Below, piece after piece: positions 1 through 12,000 of a stretch of DNA of 64,000 nt. Each line of letters opens with the position of its first letter. Position 1 is the stretch's first letter. The notes below the pieces were generated by a model that saw only the letters and a program-made list of their open reading frames with translations, did not search any database and had not been told where the DNA came from. The stretch is from Monoplex corrugatus. Lineage: Eukaryota; Mollusca; Gastropoda; Littorinimorpha; Ranellidae. Both the position numbers and the translations under genes were made by a program. The stretch is from NCBI GenBank assembly GCA_030674185.1, contig JAPXFY010000031.1:1377908-1441907 (forward strand), read 5' to 3'.

Positions 1-666
1 TTATACAGCTGACACACAAGAAGAGACAACAGTCATTATTAACTTCTGTAATGGTGTTATACAGCTGACACACAAGAAGAGACAACAGTCATTATTAACT
101 TCTGTAATGGTGTTATACAGCTGACACACAAGAAGAGACAACAGTCATTATTAACTTCTGTAATGGTGTTATACAGCTGACACACAAGAAGAGACAACAG
201 TCATTATTAACTTCTGTAATGGTGTTATACAGCTGACACACAAGAAGAGACAACAATCATTATTAACTTCTGTAATGGTGTTATACAGCTGACACACAAG
301 AAGAGACAACAGTCATTATTAACTTCTGTAATGGTGTTATACAGCTGACACACAAGAAGAGACAACAGTCATTATTAACTTCTGTAATGGTGTTATACAG
401 CTGACACACAAGAAGAGACAGCAATCATTATTAACTTCTGTAATGGTGTTATACAGTTGACACACAATAAGAGACAGCAGTCATTATTAACTTCTGTAAT
501 GGTGTTATACAGCTGACACACAAGAAGTCACAGCAGTCATTATTAACTTCTGTAATGGTGTTTTATAGGGCTGACACACAAGAAGAGACAGCAGTCATTA
601 TTAACTTCTGTAATGGTGTTATACAGCTGACACACAAGAAGTCACAGCAGTCATTATTAACTTCTG
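1..666. repeat. 56-bp tandem array (about 12 units)
   Basis: Direct tandem repeat with a 56-base period, already in progress at the window edge. The unit runs from ttatacagctgacacacaag to cttctgtaatggtg. The first units are nearly identical. Later ones carry substitutions (agcagtc for acagtc, agtcacag for agagacag), so the left part is the more homogenised. The last unit breaks off at cttctgaaag. Part of the unit resembles single-copy sequence near 5,390-5,470 and 26,950-27,000. It has no spacers and is not a CRISPR array. Confidence 0.95.
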
Positions 667-2065
667 AAAGACGGTTGTAGAGATGATGTAGAAATGTTGT
701 CAAGTTGTGTCTAAAGTCGAAAAATTGTGTCGTATTTTATGTGCGACACAACGTTTAACGGCAGGGACAACAACATACAACGATAGCATTCATGGCAAAT
801 TGTTGGGAATTCTAACAATACTAGATTGATATGGCCTACGTTTTTACCTCTATGAGTGTATGTGTGTGTGTGTTTGTGTTTGTGTGTGTGTATGTGTGTG
901 TGTGTATGTGTGTGTGTGTGTGTGATGTGTGTGTTTGTGTGTGTGTGTGTGTGTATGTGTGTGTGTATGTGTGATGTGTGTGTATGTGTGTGTGTGTATG
1001 TGTGTGTGTGTGTATGTGTGTGTGTGTGTATGTGTGTGTGTGTGTGTATGTGTGTGTGTGTGTGATGTGTGTGTATGTGTGATGTGTGTGTGTGTATGTG
1101 TGATGTGTGTGTGTGTATGTGTGATGTGTGTGTGTGTATGTGTGATGTGTTGTGTGTGTGTATGTGTGATGTGTGTGTATGTGTGTGTGTATGTGTGATG
1201 TGTGTGTATGTGTGTGTGTATGTGTGATGTTGTGTGTATGTGTGATGTGTGTGTGTGTGTGTATGTATGATGTGTGTGTATGTGTGTGTGTATGTGTGAT
1301 GTGTGTGTATGTGTGATGTGTGTGTGATGTGTGTGTATGTGTGTGTGTGTGTATGTGTGTGTGTGTGATGTGTGTGTGTGTGTGTATGTGTGTGTGTTTG
1401 TGTGTGTGTGTATGTGTTATATTGTGTGTGTGTGTGTATGTGTGTATGTGTGTATGTGTGTATGTGTGTATGTGTGTGTGATGTGTGTGTGTGTGTGTGT
1501 TTGTGTATGTGTGTGTGTGTGTATGTGTGTGTATATGTGTGGGGTGTGATGTGTGTGTGTGTGTTTGTTTGTGTGTGTGTGTGTATGTGTGTGTGTTTGT
1601 GTGTGTGTGTGGCGCACTACATCATGGTGTGCAGTTTGATTAACTGCAGGGTGTATGATGACGATCACCAACGTGTTGAACGAAGGGAACTGTTTTTGAT
1701 AAATAGTTAAAATTAGAAGCCACCAATCGTTTTTTTAGGAAGAAACACCACAGTACAGTCATTCTGACCAGTACTGGGACAGAAAACCTCCACACACAGA
1801 AATTTAAATTTCTAATGGAACAGGCCATACCCACGTCAAAATTAAAACCAAAAATGTAAACATGAACTAAACGAAAAACAAATTAATTGCAAAGCTCTTG
1901 GCGAGTGAGGTTAGTCACCTGAATGCAGAATACTTGTGAGAGTGTGTGCAATCAATAAGACGAAGACACGACTGCAGAGCGTCACGTTACCGGCTGCCTG
2001 ACAATACATCAAGCAGTTGTCAGTGAACGAAATATTCTTCTTGCTGTTCGCGCTATAACTGAGAC
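667..2065 (+). repeat. Dispersed host segment, copy 1
   Basis: Non-coding sequence aligning by eye to 5,440-6,110 and 26,990-27,670. Shared landmarks, in the same order in all three, are tttacgtgcg/a-acaca near the start, a gcgcactrcatcat motif (here at 1,612), acagtcattctga near 1,755, and cgtgctataactg-like sequence at the right end. Copies 2 and 3 continue further right; copy 1 stops resembling them at about 2,065. No conserved reading frame is seen. It could be an old segmental duplication or an unrecognised non-coding transposon. Confidence 0.7.
855..1610. repeat. (TG)n / TGTATG microsatellite
   Basis: About 750 bases of TG dinucleotide interrupted by regular TATG and GATG variants, inside copy 1 of the dispersed segment. 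Copies 2 and 3 have only short or no TG tracts at the same place (near 5,660 and 27,200), so the expansion belongs to this copy. Long Cys-Val or Thr-His reading frames across it are artefacts of the repeat. Confidence 0.95.
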
Positions 2066-2490
2066 ATGGGTGAGGCTGGACAAGAAATAGTTTACGTATT
2101 AAATGCGCTGAAAAGAAGAACACTCGTGGAACACAAATTAGCCAAACTCACATACAGTGTATGTGCAACATGTGGAGACAGCTATGGAGTAAAACAGCGG
2201 AAAGTGGAAACACCTCCTCAAAAGTCCAGATGTTAGAATGAGATAGAGGATATCCAGTAGGAAAAAAGGACTCTGAAGAAAAAAATAAAATCAGCTTAAG
2301 AATTTGAGAATCAAAGGTTACAGAACCCCTGGAAAGTCATGAAAGCGAAGCATAGTACCTTAGCGAAACAAAACCACCAAGGAGAAGAGAAGCAAAAAAA
2401 AACAACAAACGAAATGGTCTGGTCATAAAGGTTGGAACAAGGGGGGTGGTAGACATATCAGCCTATGAAGTCATGAAACAGCTCCCGATT
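2066..2490. other. No recognisable feature
   Basis: A-rich anonymous sequence between copy 1 of the dispersed segment and the 45-bp array. No coding frame, RNA gene or repeat could be supported. Confidence 0.5.
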
Positions 2491-2505
2491 TCTGACAAAG
2501 AGGAG

Positions 2506-2822
2506 AACCATGGCTCTAAAGGTAATGGTAGTAGGCAGCTGAAAGGACAGAACCAGAGCTCTAAAGGTAATGGTGTAGGCACGCTAGAAAAGGTGAGAGA
2601 AACCAGAGCTCTAACGGTAATGGTGTAGGCAGCACGAAAAGGACAGAACCAGAGCTCTAAAGGTAATGGTGTAGAGCAGCAGAAAGGACAGAACCAGAGC
2701 TCTAAAGGTAATGGTGTTAGGCAGCTGAAAGGACAGAACCAGAGCTCTAACGGTAATGGTGGTAAGGCAACCTGGAAAGGATAGAACCAGAGCTCTAAAG
2801 GTAATGGTGTAGGCAGCTTAAA
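2506..2822. repeat. 45-bp degenerate minisatellite (about 7 units)
   Basis: Repeated block with core ccagagctctaaaggtaatg followed by gtgtaggcagc and a variable aaaggacagaa join. The period is about 44-45 bases with small indels. Because 45 is a multiple of three, the minus strand keeps a 175-codon frame with a 15-residue repeat (PLPLELWFCPF). This is best explained by the repeat length and not by a gene. Confidence 0.85.
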
Positions 2823-3900
2823 GTAGTTACAGCTGGGTCTGGTTGAGGAGGAACAAAAGTGAACTTCACACACCCCAAAATTCCCCAATATGTTGACTTT
2901 GTCTGAAAGCCACGTTGTTGAGACATCGGTCACATGGGTGACTTGGCCTTGACATGCCTGACCACCTTGGACGTGTGAGTTCAAACACAAGTGCGTACAA
3001 AATTCTATTTAAACAAATGGACTGGAGAGAGTCATTTAGATTAATGAACTGGGTGTGGCCTGATCTCCATAAAGTGTAAGGAGTTTAGGGCCAGAACATT
3101 TGATTGACAGGAATTCTCTTCTGAAGAACTGCTGTCCACCTCTCCCCACGATTTCTTGTTATTGTGGCTTCAGATAATCCATTGCTAGTAGATAATCCAC
3201 TATAATCTGTACCTCATGATGATGATGAATCTGTACCTTAAACTACGAATCATAAAGAACTGAAAACCTACCTTAAAACACAGAACACGAATTGTCATCA
3301 GTCCAACACACATCATAATTGCCTCAAGGGTGACACAGTGCAATCTCCTATAAACTGATCAGCAAGAGTTGGGGCTTTTCCTGAGAACGTGGAACCTAAT
3401 GGAGCGGAAATACAGAGAGCTGAAGAGAAAAACAAAAACTTCAAGGTGAAGAGGATGAAAGAGTCAGGTTGAGGGATGTATATTAAAGACAGAATGTACA
3501 GTATGTGTCAAAGAATGGGGCTACGGATGGTGGGGCTTTTATGAGTGGTGGGTTGGGAGGAGGGTGAGGCAAGATCAGGCTGTGAGGCACAGTGTGGTCA
3601 GTTTGACAGGGACAGGAGGATATGGTGGTGAAAGCATTTTGACATTTAATTATGCACAAGAACACCATACACAAATGACATGATGCAGCAATGGTAAATG
3701 CAATCTGTTTAGTTGTAAGTTTATGGCCACTGGACGTTATTACTTTAAAAATAATATTCAGCATAAAGGTTATGGGGGAAATATGATTGAATTCAAACAT
3801 GTTATGTTATTCAAGATATGATCAATGGTGTTCATACTTACATGGCAATGTCAGTGTTTCTTCCCTGAAAACAATGTTATAAAAAAAGACCAGCAATTTA
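2823..3900. other. No recognisable feature
   Basis: About 1.1 kb of anonymous sequence. Short frames on both strands show no domain, signal or compositional bias I would defend. No repeat unit is visible. Confidence 0.5.
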
Positions 3901-3909
3901 TGGTGAACT

Positions 3910-4036
3910 ACAGACAGACTGACACACATACACACAAACACACATATACACACACTTACACGCACACACACACATACATACACACACACTTACACGCACA
4001 CACACACACACACACACACATACACACACACACACG

Positions 4037-4071
<35 letters not shown>

Positions 4072-4432
4072 GAACGCACGCACACACATACACACACTCA
4101 CACACACACGCACACATACGCACACACAGACACACACACACATATATACACACACACACACATACACACACACACACACACAAGCACGCATATACATACG
4201 CGCGCGCGCGCACACACACACACACACGCACACATACGCACACTCACATGCAAACACACACACACACACACACATACACACACACACACACACAGATAGA
4301 CAGAGAGACAGACAGGTAGGCAGATAGGCAGACAGACAGAGACAGAGAGAAAGACAGAGACAGGCAGACAGGCAGACAGAAAGACGGAGGCAGAGACAGA
4401 GAGAGAGACAGAGACAGAGAAAGAGAGGTAAA
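3910..4432. repeat. (CA)n then (CAGA/GACA)n microsatellite, left arm
   Basis: About 380 bases of CA dinucleotide with TACA, CGCA and a short CG run near 4,199-4,210, followed by about 130 bases of CAGA/GACA tetranucleotide. It is the complement, in mirrored order, of the repeat at 4,474-4,705. Confidence 0.95.
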
Positions 4433-4473
4433 CACTTTTTTGCGAATCACAAAAACATAGACTATAGAATTAT

Positions 4474-4611
4474 CTCTGTCTGTTTGTCTGTCCGTCTGTC
4501 CGTCTGCCTGTCTGCCTGTCTGCCTGTCTGTCTGTCTGTCTGTCTCTTTCTCTCTCTCTCTTTCTGTCTCTGTCTATCTTTCTGTCTGTCTTTCTCTCTC
4601 TTTTTCTCTTT

Positions 4612-4705
<94 letters not shown>
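4474..4705. repeat. (TCTG)n then (TG)n microsatellite, right arm
   Basis: About 140 bases of TCTG/TCTC followed by about 92 bases of almost pure TG. Together with 3,910-4,432 it forms a long imperfect inverted repeat around a short A/T-rich spacer. Confidence 0.95.
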
Positions 4706-4706
<1 letters not shown>

Positions 4707-4822
4707 CATGTTAACTTGAACGCTGGCAGTCAGTGTGATTCAGTTTATTGTCTTTACGAAACAAAACGCTGGGAAAACCACGCAAGACACCCTGAAATGA
4801 TAGGATCAGGCATTTTTGACAG

Positions 4823-5312
4823 CCCAAGTCTGTTTCCTTACCTGTCATTAGTCTGTTATACCAAGTCTGTTTCCTTACCTGTCATTACGTCTGTTATACC
4901 AAGTCTGTTTCCTTACCTGTCATTAGTCTGTTATACCAAGTCTGTTTCTGTACCTGTCATTACGTCTGTTATACCAAGTCTGTTTCCTTACCTGTCATTA
5001 CGTCTGTTATACCAAGTCTGTTTCCTTACCTGTCATTATGTCTGTTATACCAAGTCTGTTTCCTTACCTGTCATTATGTCTGTTATACCAAGTCTGTTTC
5101 CTTACCTGTCATTACGTCTGTTATACCAAGTCTGTTTCCTTACCTGTCATTATGTCTGTTATACCAAGTCTGTTTCCTTACCTGTCATTACGTCTGTTAT
5201 ACCAAGTCTGTTTCCTTTACCTGTCTATTATGTCTGTTATACCAAGTCTGTTTCCTTACCTGTCATTACGTCTGTTATACCAAGTCTGTTTCCTTACCTG
5301 TCATTACGTCTG
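4823..5312. repeat. 38-bp tandem array (about 13 units)
   Basis: Period 38 (occasionally 37 or 39). The unit core is ccaagtctgtttccttacct followed by gtcattacgtctgttata. Variants are cattatg/cattacg/cattag and one ctgtacc for ccttacc. The paralogous copy at 23,440-23,479 has a single unit in the same flanking context, so this array is a local expansion. Frames with a repeated SLFPYLSL peptide are artefacts. Confidence 0.95.
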
Positions 5313-6360
5313 TTATTTTTCATCTCTTATTTACATGTTTTGAACATAAAAGATGAAGCAAAGCATTTTCTAAGAATTTAAAGCACGTTTCAAACAAGAC
5401 ACAAAGAGAAAAAAAAGAAAAACAAAACAAAAAACATGAAGAGACAACAATATTACAGAGATGAAACTCAAAACCAGTGTGTTGTCAATTAGTTCTAAAA
5501 TCAAAAGATGTCTGCATAATTTACGTGCGGCACATACAACCTTTAGCTGTGGAAATAACAACGTGCAAAGATAACATTATAGCATCAAATTGTTGGACAT
5601 TTTACCGACACTAGTATAATTCAACCTGCGGTTTTACTTGTGTCAGTTCGTGGGAGAGTGTGTTGGAGACTGTGTGTGTATAGCGCACTGTATCATGATG
5701 TGAAGCATGCAGCTCGCTTAATTGCTGAAATTATGTTGACGATCACTAGCGCGTTAAACAAAGAACTGTTGTTTAGTAAACACTTCAGAACGAGAGCCAC
5801 TAATTTCTGAAGATGAAACATGACGGTACAGTCATTCTGATCAGTAATGGCACAGAAAAACCACCAAAGGCTCCGCACACACAACAGAAGTGAAAACGAA
5901 CTGTTAGCATGAACTTAAAGGAAAATAAAATCAACAGAGGAGCGCACAGCATGTGAGGCTAGTGTCTGGGATCAAGGTACCTGTGTGAATGTTTACAATC
6001 AGTATGAAAGGAACACAACCACACAGCGTCATATTGTTGACTGCCGGACAATAAATCAAGCGACTTGTCAGTGAAGACACTATTCTTGTTGCTGCTCGTG
6101 CTATAACTGCACCTCAACATAAATCATAATTATGTGTAATTCCCTGTTCACTATAACACTATTTTTGTCAGTCTGTTCGTCATTGTAACCAACACGCCAT
6201 GACATAAATCATGGATGTTCATTTTACTAATTAAACATTTTCTCTTGGTTTATGCATGATTTCAGCTTGAAGAAACCTTTCCTTTTCAGAACAGAGAGGA
6301 AGGGAGGGGATAGTGGGTATAGCATATGCTTTCTCAGAAAATAATTGTATTCCTTTGTGA

Positions 6361-6472
6361 GAGAGAAATACACACCCACCCACCCACACACACACACACA
6401 ACCACACAACACACCACACACCCACACACACACACACACACATACACACACGTATATATATATACATACACT

Positions 6473-6504
<32 letters not shown>

Positions 6505-6592
6505 GTGTGTGTGTTATATATACATTATATGTATATGAGTGTGTGTGTGTGTGTGCATGTGTGTGTACACGTGAGCGCGCGTGTGTGTAGAA
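6361..6592. repeat. (CA)n-(TA)n-(TG)n microsatellite
   Basis: CACC/CA repeats, then alternating TA (6,450-6,525), then TG with a GCGCGC step near 6,576, ending at tgtagaatcc. It lies inside copy 2 of the dispersed segment. The corresponding stretch of copy 3 (27,940-28,045) is a shorter TG-rich sequence. Confidence 0.9.
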
Positions 6593-7110
6593 TCCATGCT
6601 TTTATAAATAATGCCAGAGAGTTTCTGCCAGTAGAGAGTGAAACCTGTGGCAAGAACAGACGAACATAATTCAGCAGTGTATAAGTTTAATGGACATAGT
6701 CTGGGTTGGTATACACATTACTCCTGACAGTCTCAACATTCAACAGAGAGGGAGCTTGGCCTGTCTTTAGAACTGGAGAAAATCAATGACTACTACCTCT
6801 TCTTCCATGTTTTGTTGCCTGACGATTTCAATATGTAATTTGGGCCATATTCTCTATGTGTGTACGTCGAATAATCGGAAATGAAAAGCAAGGAAATAAA
6901 AGGGAGCAATAGAACACGGAAGGCAAGATTTTGTATTGAATTATTATGAGTAGGCTTACCAAAACATGACAGTGTTAAGTTACTTGAAGAAATAAATTTG
7001 GAGTTTACTGTCTTCATGAAGAAGGTAATGAAAATGTTGGGTCATTGTCTGTGAAACTTATCTAAATTGTAGGCCAACAGCAACAACAACATTGAGCTGA
7101 TGGAACAGAA

Positions 7111-8597
7111 AAAAACAGGCCAAACATGTAGACCTTGAGAGATATAAAATACTTAAAAGAGTAACACGGACTAAATTAGACAGGAAAGGAAAGAGTGACT
7201 AGACCAGGAATGCAGCAAGATTAATGATTTTAATGCAGCAAAGAAGTCAAAAGAACGGTTCCAACAGATATGTAAAGTAAAGATTTCAAACCACAACAGT
7301 TACATATTAATGACAAAGACAGTAAAAAAAAACTGTAACAGATCCAGAATATAGGAACCAGAAAAAACACGAAAGAAGAATAAGAACGCGTATATTGATA
7401 CACCAAGACAAGACAGACGCAAATTTTCGGTTAACTGGCCTTTGTCAAGTGTAATATTACAAACAAACAAACACCTGATACAAAAATTAGGAGAAAAAGA
7501 CTGAAACTTCCCTGCTGCTTGGTCCAGTGTGAGAAAAGGAATAAACTGACTAAAATGACATCATAATGTGTTTTTGAATAAATATGATGTCAGAGCGGAA
7601 ATGAGAACTATGACGCACTAGCGAAGAGTAGTGTTTGGAATGTAAAGGATACCAGTATTAAATAATGCATAAGAGAAAATATAAGCATATGTTCGACAGA
7701 ATGGGAAAATGTGTAATCAAGAGGTATGGCTGATGTAAATGGATCGTGCCCAGTGCAACGAATCCGGTCTGACTTGGGAATTGGAAGAAGCACATACTAC
7801 ACCAACATCCAATGGGCTGAAAGGAAAATTGGAGTCCCCGGAGGAAAAAAAAAACTTAGTTAGACGTGGCTGGGCCTGTCTCCTGAAAGGAGAATTCAAA
7901 CAGATTGAAATTGAAATAAAAATAAAAGTAAAAATAAAAAAGGCATATGTGCAGCTGCAAAGCCAATACCTCACTGGGATGGGAAAATGGTGATAATATG
8001 GTCTATTTCAGTAAATCATCATCGAGGTAAAACATAAATGGACTCAGGGGCAAATTAAAAGAAGATGATTGCATGCATAAAATCATCCAAGCAGTATAAA
8101 CATAAATTATACATGAGGGTCATTGTCATTGACAAACCATAAAGATTTCCTCAACTGAATTCAGTATCATGTCACTTCATGTACTTTTATCTGGGCATGG
8201 CTCTGTGTGCATGTACTTTTACCTTGGTGTGTATGTGTGTGGGTGTGTATTCGCTCCAATGTATGGGTTTTACAGTTCTTGTCCCTCACCATAGTTCAAC
8301 ATGAGAGCACATATTTGCACTACTGTGATGTGAAGTTGTTTCCCTTGCATGTGGATGTTCATCATTCTGCAGGAAATGAAGCAGTATTTCGGCACAGCTT
8401 TCTTGATGGATACTAAAATGCCTGCTCCATGTGCGTGTTTCTGTTTCTTCCACCATAGAACACAACATGCCCCTCTCCATCTGTATGTCATCATTTTGTT
8501 TTCATCTGACTTCACACAAGTGTCTTGGACAAAACAATTCTGGTGGAGCCCATCCTTCTCCTGGTCAGGTGTTGTTGTGTTCATTCCTCACATGTAG
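7111..8597. other. No recognisable feature
   Basis: About 1.5 kb of anonymous A/T-rich sequence. The longest frames, including one of 84 codons with a Lys/Ile-rich end near 7,739-7,993, have no recognisable domain. An A/AT-rich stretch at 7,906-7,940 (aaataaaa runs) is the only local bias. Confidence 0.5.
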
Positions 8598-8897
8598 CAG
8601 GTAGTACTGGGTTACATGGTTACCTGTGAAAGGTAGTACTGGGTTACATGGTTACCTGTGACAGGTAGTACTGGGTTACATGGTTACCAGTGACAGGTAG
8701 TACTGGGTTACATGGTTACCAGTGACATATAGTGCTGGGTTGCATGGTTACCAGTGACAGGTAGTGCTGGGTTACATGGTTACCAGTAACAGGTAGTACT
8801 GGGTTACATGGTTACCTGTGAAAGGTAGTACTGGGTTACATGGTTACCTGTGACAGGTAATGCTGGGTTACATGGTTACCAGTGACAGGTAGTACTG
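8598..8897. repeat. 32-bp minisatellite, left part
   Basis: About nine units with core ggtagtactgggttacatgg followed by ttaccagtgaca; the period is 32. The same array resumes at 13,037 after LINE C1. Variants ttacctg/ttaccag and gaaag/gacag occur on both sides, as expected for one array later split. Confidence 0.95.
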
Positions 8898-9084
8898 ACT
8901 GAAATACGAGATGTCTGTTGGTTGGTGCATGTGAGTAGATGTCGTGCCAGCAGGCAGCAAAAGTGTGGGTGGTGTTTTACAGTAATTTTATCGTGGTTCT
9001 ATTTGATTTTATGCATTGAATTTTGTATCAGTTTGTTGCTTTTGAATTCCGACACACGGTGATGTAAATATTTTTTTTAAAATT

Positions 9085-12000
9085 TTGAATATTTTATCAG
9101 ATAATCTGATTTTAAAGTTTTTATACCTACTTTTCATCATTTTAATTCAGCCGCTCAAGTCGGACATTTTATCTGTGAACTGTGTTTACATTTTAGCCTA
9201 CTGTGTTCGCCCAACGCTACAGCTTTCCCAAACCTTTGTGTTCTCTGGTTTTAAGTGTTGTGAACTGACAAACCCACACACCAACCTGCAAGTATCTTCC
9301 TCTCCTGACTGGCTCACAATTATGGACCCGTCTTTTATAAAACAAATTGGACTGACACTTTTTAAACACAGCAAGTGCTACCTCGGTGGAGACGTCTACC
9401 AGCGCATACGAACACTGGGGCTGTGTCCTAAGCCCCGCACTGCGCGATCCTGTCGTGGTGGACGTCTCCACCGACTTTGGCACAACCTGCCTCCTGCTGT
9501 GCCAGTCAGACATCACTTTTCGTCTTCTGCTTCTTCGTCTCCTCCACTGCCCCTGCACTCGACCTTGCCACTGCAAACTTCGTCTCCTCCTCTGCCGTCT
9601 TCGCCTTTGCCTTCTGTCCTGCTGGTGCCACCTTCACCTTCTGTCCCACCGGTGCCGCTTTCGTCTTCTGTCCCGCCAGCGCTGCCCTCGTCTTCTGTCC
9701 CACTGGTGCCGCCTTTGTCTTTGTCCCGCTGGTGCCGCCTTCGTCTTCTGTCCTGCGTGTGCCGCCTTCGTCTTCTGTCCCGTCGTTGCTGCCTTCGTCT
9801 TCTGCCCTGCTGGTGTCGCCTTCATCCTCTGTCCCATCGGTGCTGCCTTTGCCTCCGTCTCGGCCACCACCATGTGACTCTGATAAACTAAAACTATGCC
9901 TTTTTAACGCTCAGTCAACATGTGCAGATGGCAAAGCCGATGTCATTGCTGACTTTATCGCAGATGAGCATGTTGACATTGTTTTTATCACAGAAACATG
10001 GCTTAACCCCCTTGGTCATGAACCTATACATGCGAGTCTCACTCCGAGTGGTTACAGGCTTGCTTCTTTCCATCGCTCATCCCGAGGTGGTGGTATCGCC
10101 ATCCTCCACAACGACTCACTCCATTCCCGCCTATCTTTCTCGCAGTCTCTGCCTTTCTCCCATCCTTCTTTCGAGCACGTTGAAGTATCCTTCCAATCCA
10201 CCCCTCACCCCATCACCTTCTCCTGTGTCTATCGACCTCCACCTAGCTCTGCCAACAAGCTCACCACATCCATGTTTCTCTCTGACTTTGATCAACTACT
10301 TGATTACTACTGCCTCTTACCTGGAAATCTCATCATTCTAGGTGACATCAATGTCCACTACGACAACACTCACCGTTATGACACAAGACATATCATCAAC
10401 TCTCTGTCCAATCACAATATGACACAACATATTTCTGAACCAACCCATCAAAAAGGTCACATTCTTGACTGGATCATTTCTCGTGATCACCACAATTCAG
10501 CTACTGACAACTGCCTAGTTCTTTCTACCCATCTAACTTCAGCCCTTCCATCTGACCACTCTGCAATTCTCTGTTCTCTTGACATTTCTCCTCCTTCCCG
10601 TACCACGCGCACAGTGACTCAACGAATCTCAAATCTATTGACCTCTCCACATTTTCATCTGATGCCTCCCACCTCCTTTCTGAAAAGTCACATAACCTAG
10701 CCGATGAATTCTATACTACTCTCCACCATCTTCTGGACACTCATGCCCCAGCCACAACCCGTCTTTTACCTGACTGCCCCCTACCCCCTGGCTCACTCAT
10801 GAGATTGCCTGTGCAAAACGTGCCCGCCGCAGAGCAGAGCGCCGCTGGTGCAAATCCAAACTCACTGTACATAGACAACTTTTCCAAGCCTCTAAAACAA
10901 AAGTATCCACCCTCATTGCATCTGCAAAAACAAGCTATTTCCAAACCAAAATCCTGAATGCCTCTTCTTCAAGAGAACTCTTTACAACCATGAATCATCT
11001 CCTTGGCACACGAAAAGATTTACCTCTCCCAACAAAACACACAAATGAAGAACTCCCATCTGTATTCTCCAAGTATTTCACCACCAAAATACAAACTCTT
11101 CGTGACAGGCTTGACAGGACATCCTGTCAACCATGCCCACCTGACCCTTCCTTCTCTGGCACACCTCTTAGTACTTTTACCCCAGTCTCACAAGAGGAAA
11201 TTCTCAACACAATCAGATTCATGTCGTTCAAAACCTGGGAACTGGATCCTTTTCCAGGTTCTCTCTACTCTGACTGTCTCCCTACTCTCCTTCCATTCAT
11301 CACTGACATCATCAACACTTCTCTTCAAACTGGAACTGTCCCAGATTCTTTCAAGTCTGCTATTGTTTACCCTGTCCTCAAGAAATACAATTTAGACTCA
11401 AATGAACTGAAAAATTACCGGCCTATCTCTAATCTCTCTTTCTTGTCAAAACTCATCGAAAAAGTTGTCCTCAACCAGCTGAACTCTCACCTGTCTGCCA
11501 ACAATCTCCTCAATCCCTTCCAGTCAGCCTACCACCAGTGCCATAGCACTGAAACTGCCCTACTACACATTCTCAACAATCTCCTCCTTGCAACTGATAC
11601 TGGCAAAGTCTCTCTCCTCACACTCCTTGATGTGTCTGCTGCCTTCGATACCATTGATCATGGTATTCTCCTTTCTAGACTTCATCATACTTTTGGCATC
11701 TCTGACATTGCTCTCTCCTGGTTCACTTCATATCTATCAAACAGAAAACAAACTGTTCTCATTAATGGCACTTACTCTCAACCTGCATACCTCACCTGTG
11801 GTGTTCCACAAGGATCTGTCCTTGGCCCTGTTCTTTTCACTCTTTACACCTCCACCCTGTCCACCATCATCAACTCCCACTCTATAAAACACCACTTCTA
11901 TGCTGATGACACCCAACTTCTAGACAGTTACACACCAGACAATATACAGCGCCTCTTGACTCGCACCAATGAGTATTACTCGGACATTAAGGATGACGTT

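Larger units (their letters stand above)
4716..7110 (+). repeat. Dispersed host segment, copy 2
   Basis: The most continuous copy. Its left part matches 23,341-23,529 (shared cgctgggaaaaccacgc and the aagtctgtttccttacctgt unit). Its middle matches 26,945-28,361, and its right part matches 31,755-32,120 (shared acagtgttaagt and gtaggccaa landmarks). Where copy 3 is broken by LINE B1 and LINE A5, this copy is uninterrupted, so it shows the pre-insertion arrangement. No coding potential is seen. Confidence 0.75.

Noticed and set aside
855..1710. Cys/Val- and Thr/His-rich frames in TG/CA repeats (also at 3,825-4,714, 6,227-6,590 and 22,891-23,289)
   Set aside because: These are translations of dinucleotide repeats.
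2463..2990. 175-codon minus-strand frame with a 15-residue PLPLELWFCPF repeat
   Set aside because: The repeat is the translation of a 45-bp minisatellite whose unit length preserves frame. No signal, domain or conserved flank supports a gene.
7739..7993. 84-codon frame as a small host gene
   Set aside because: No recognisable domain, no conserved copy in the window, and its Lys/Ile-rich end comes from an A-rich simple stretch.
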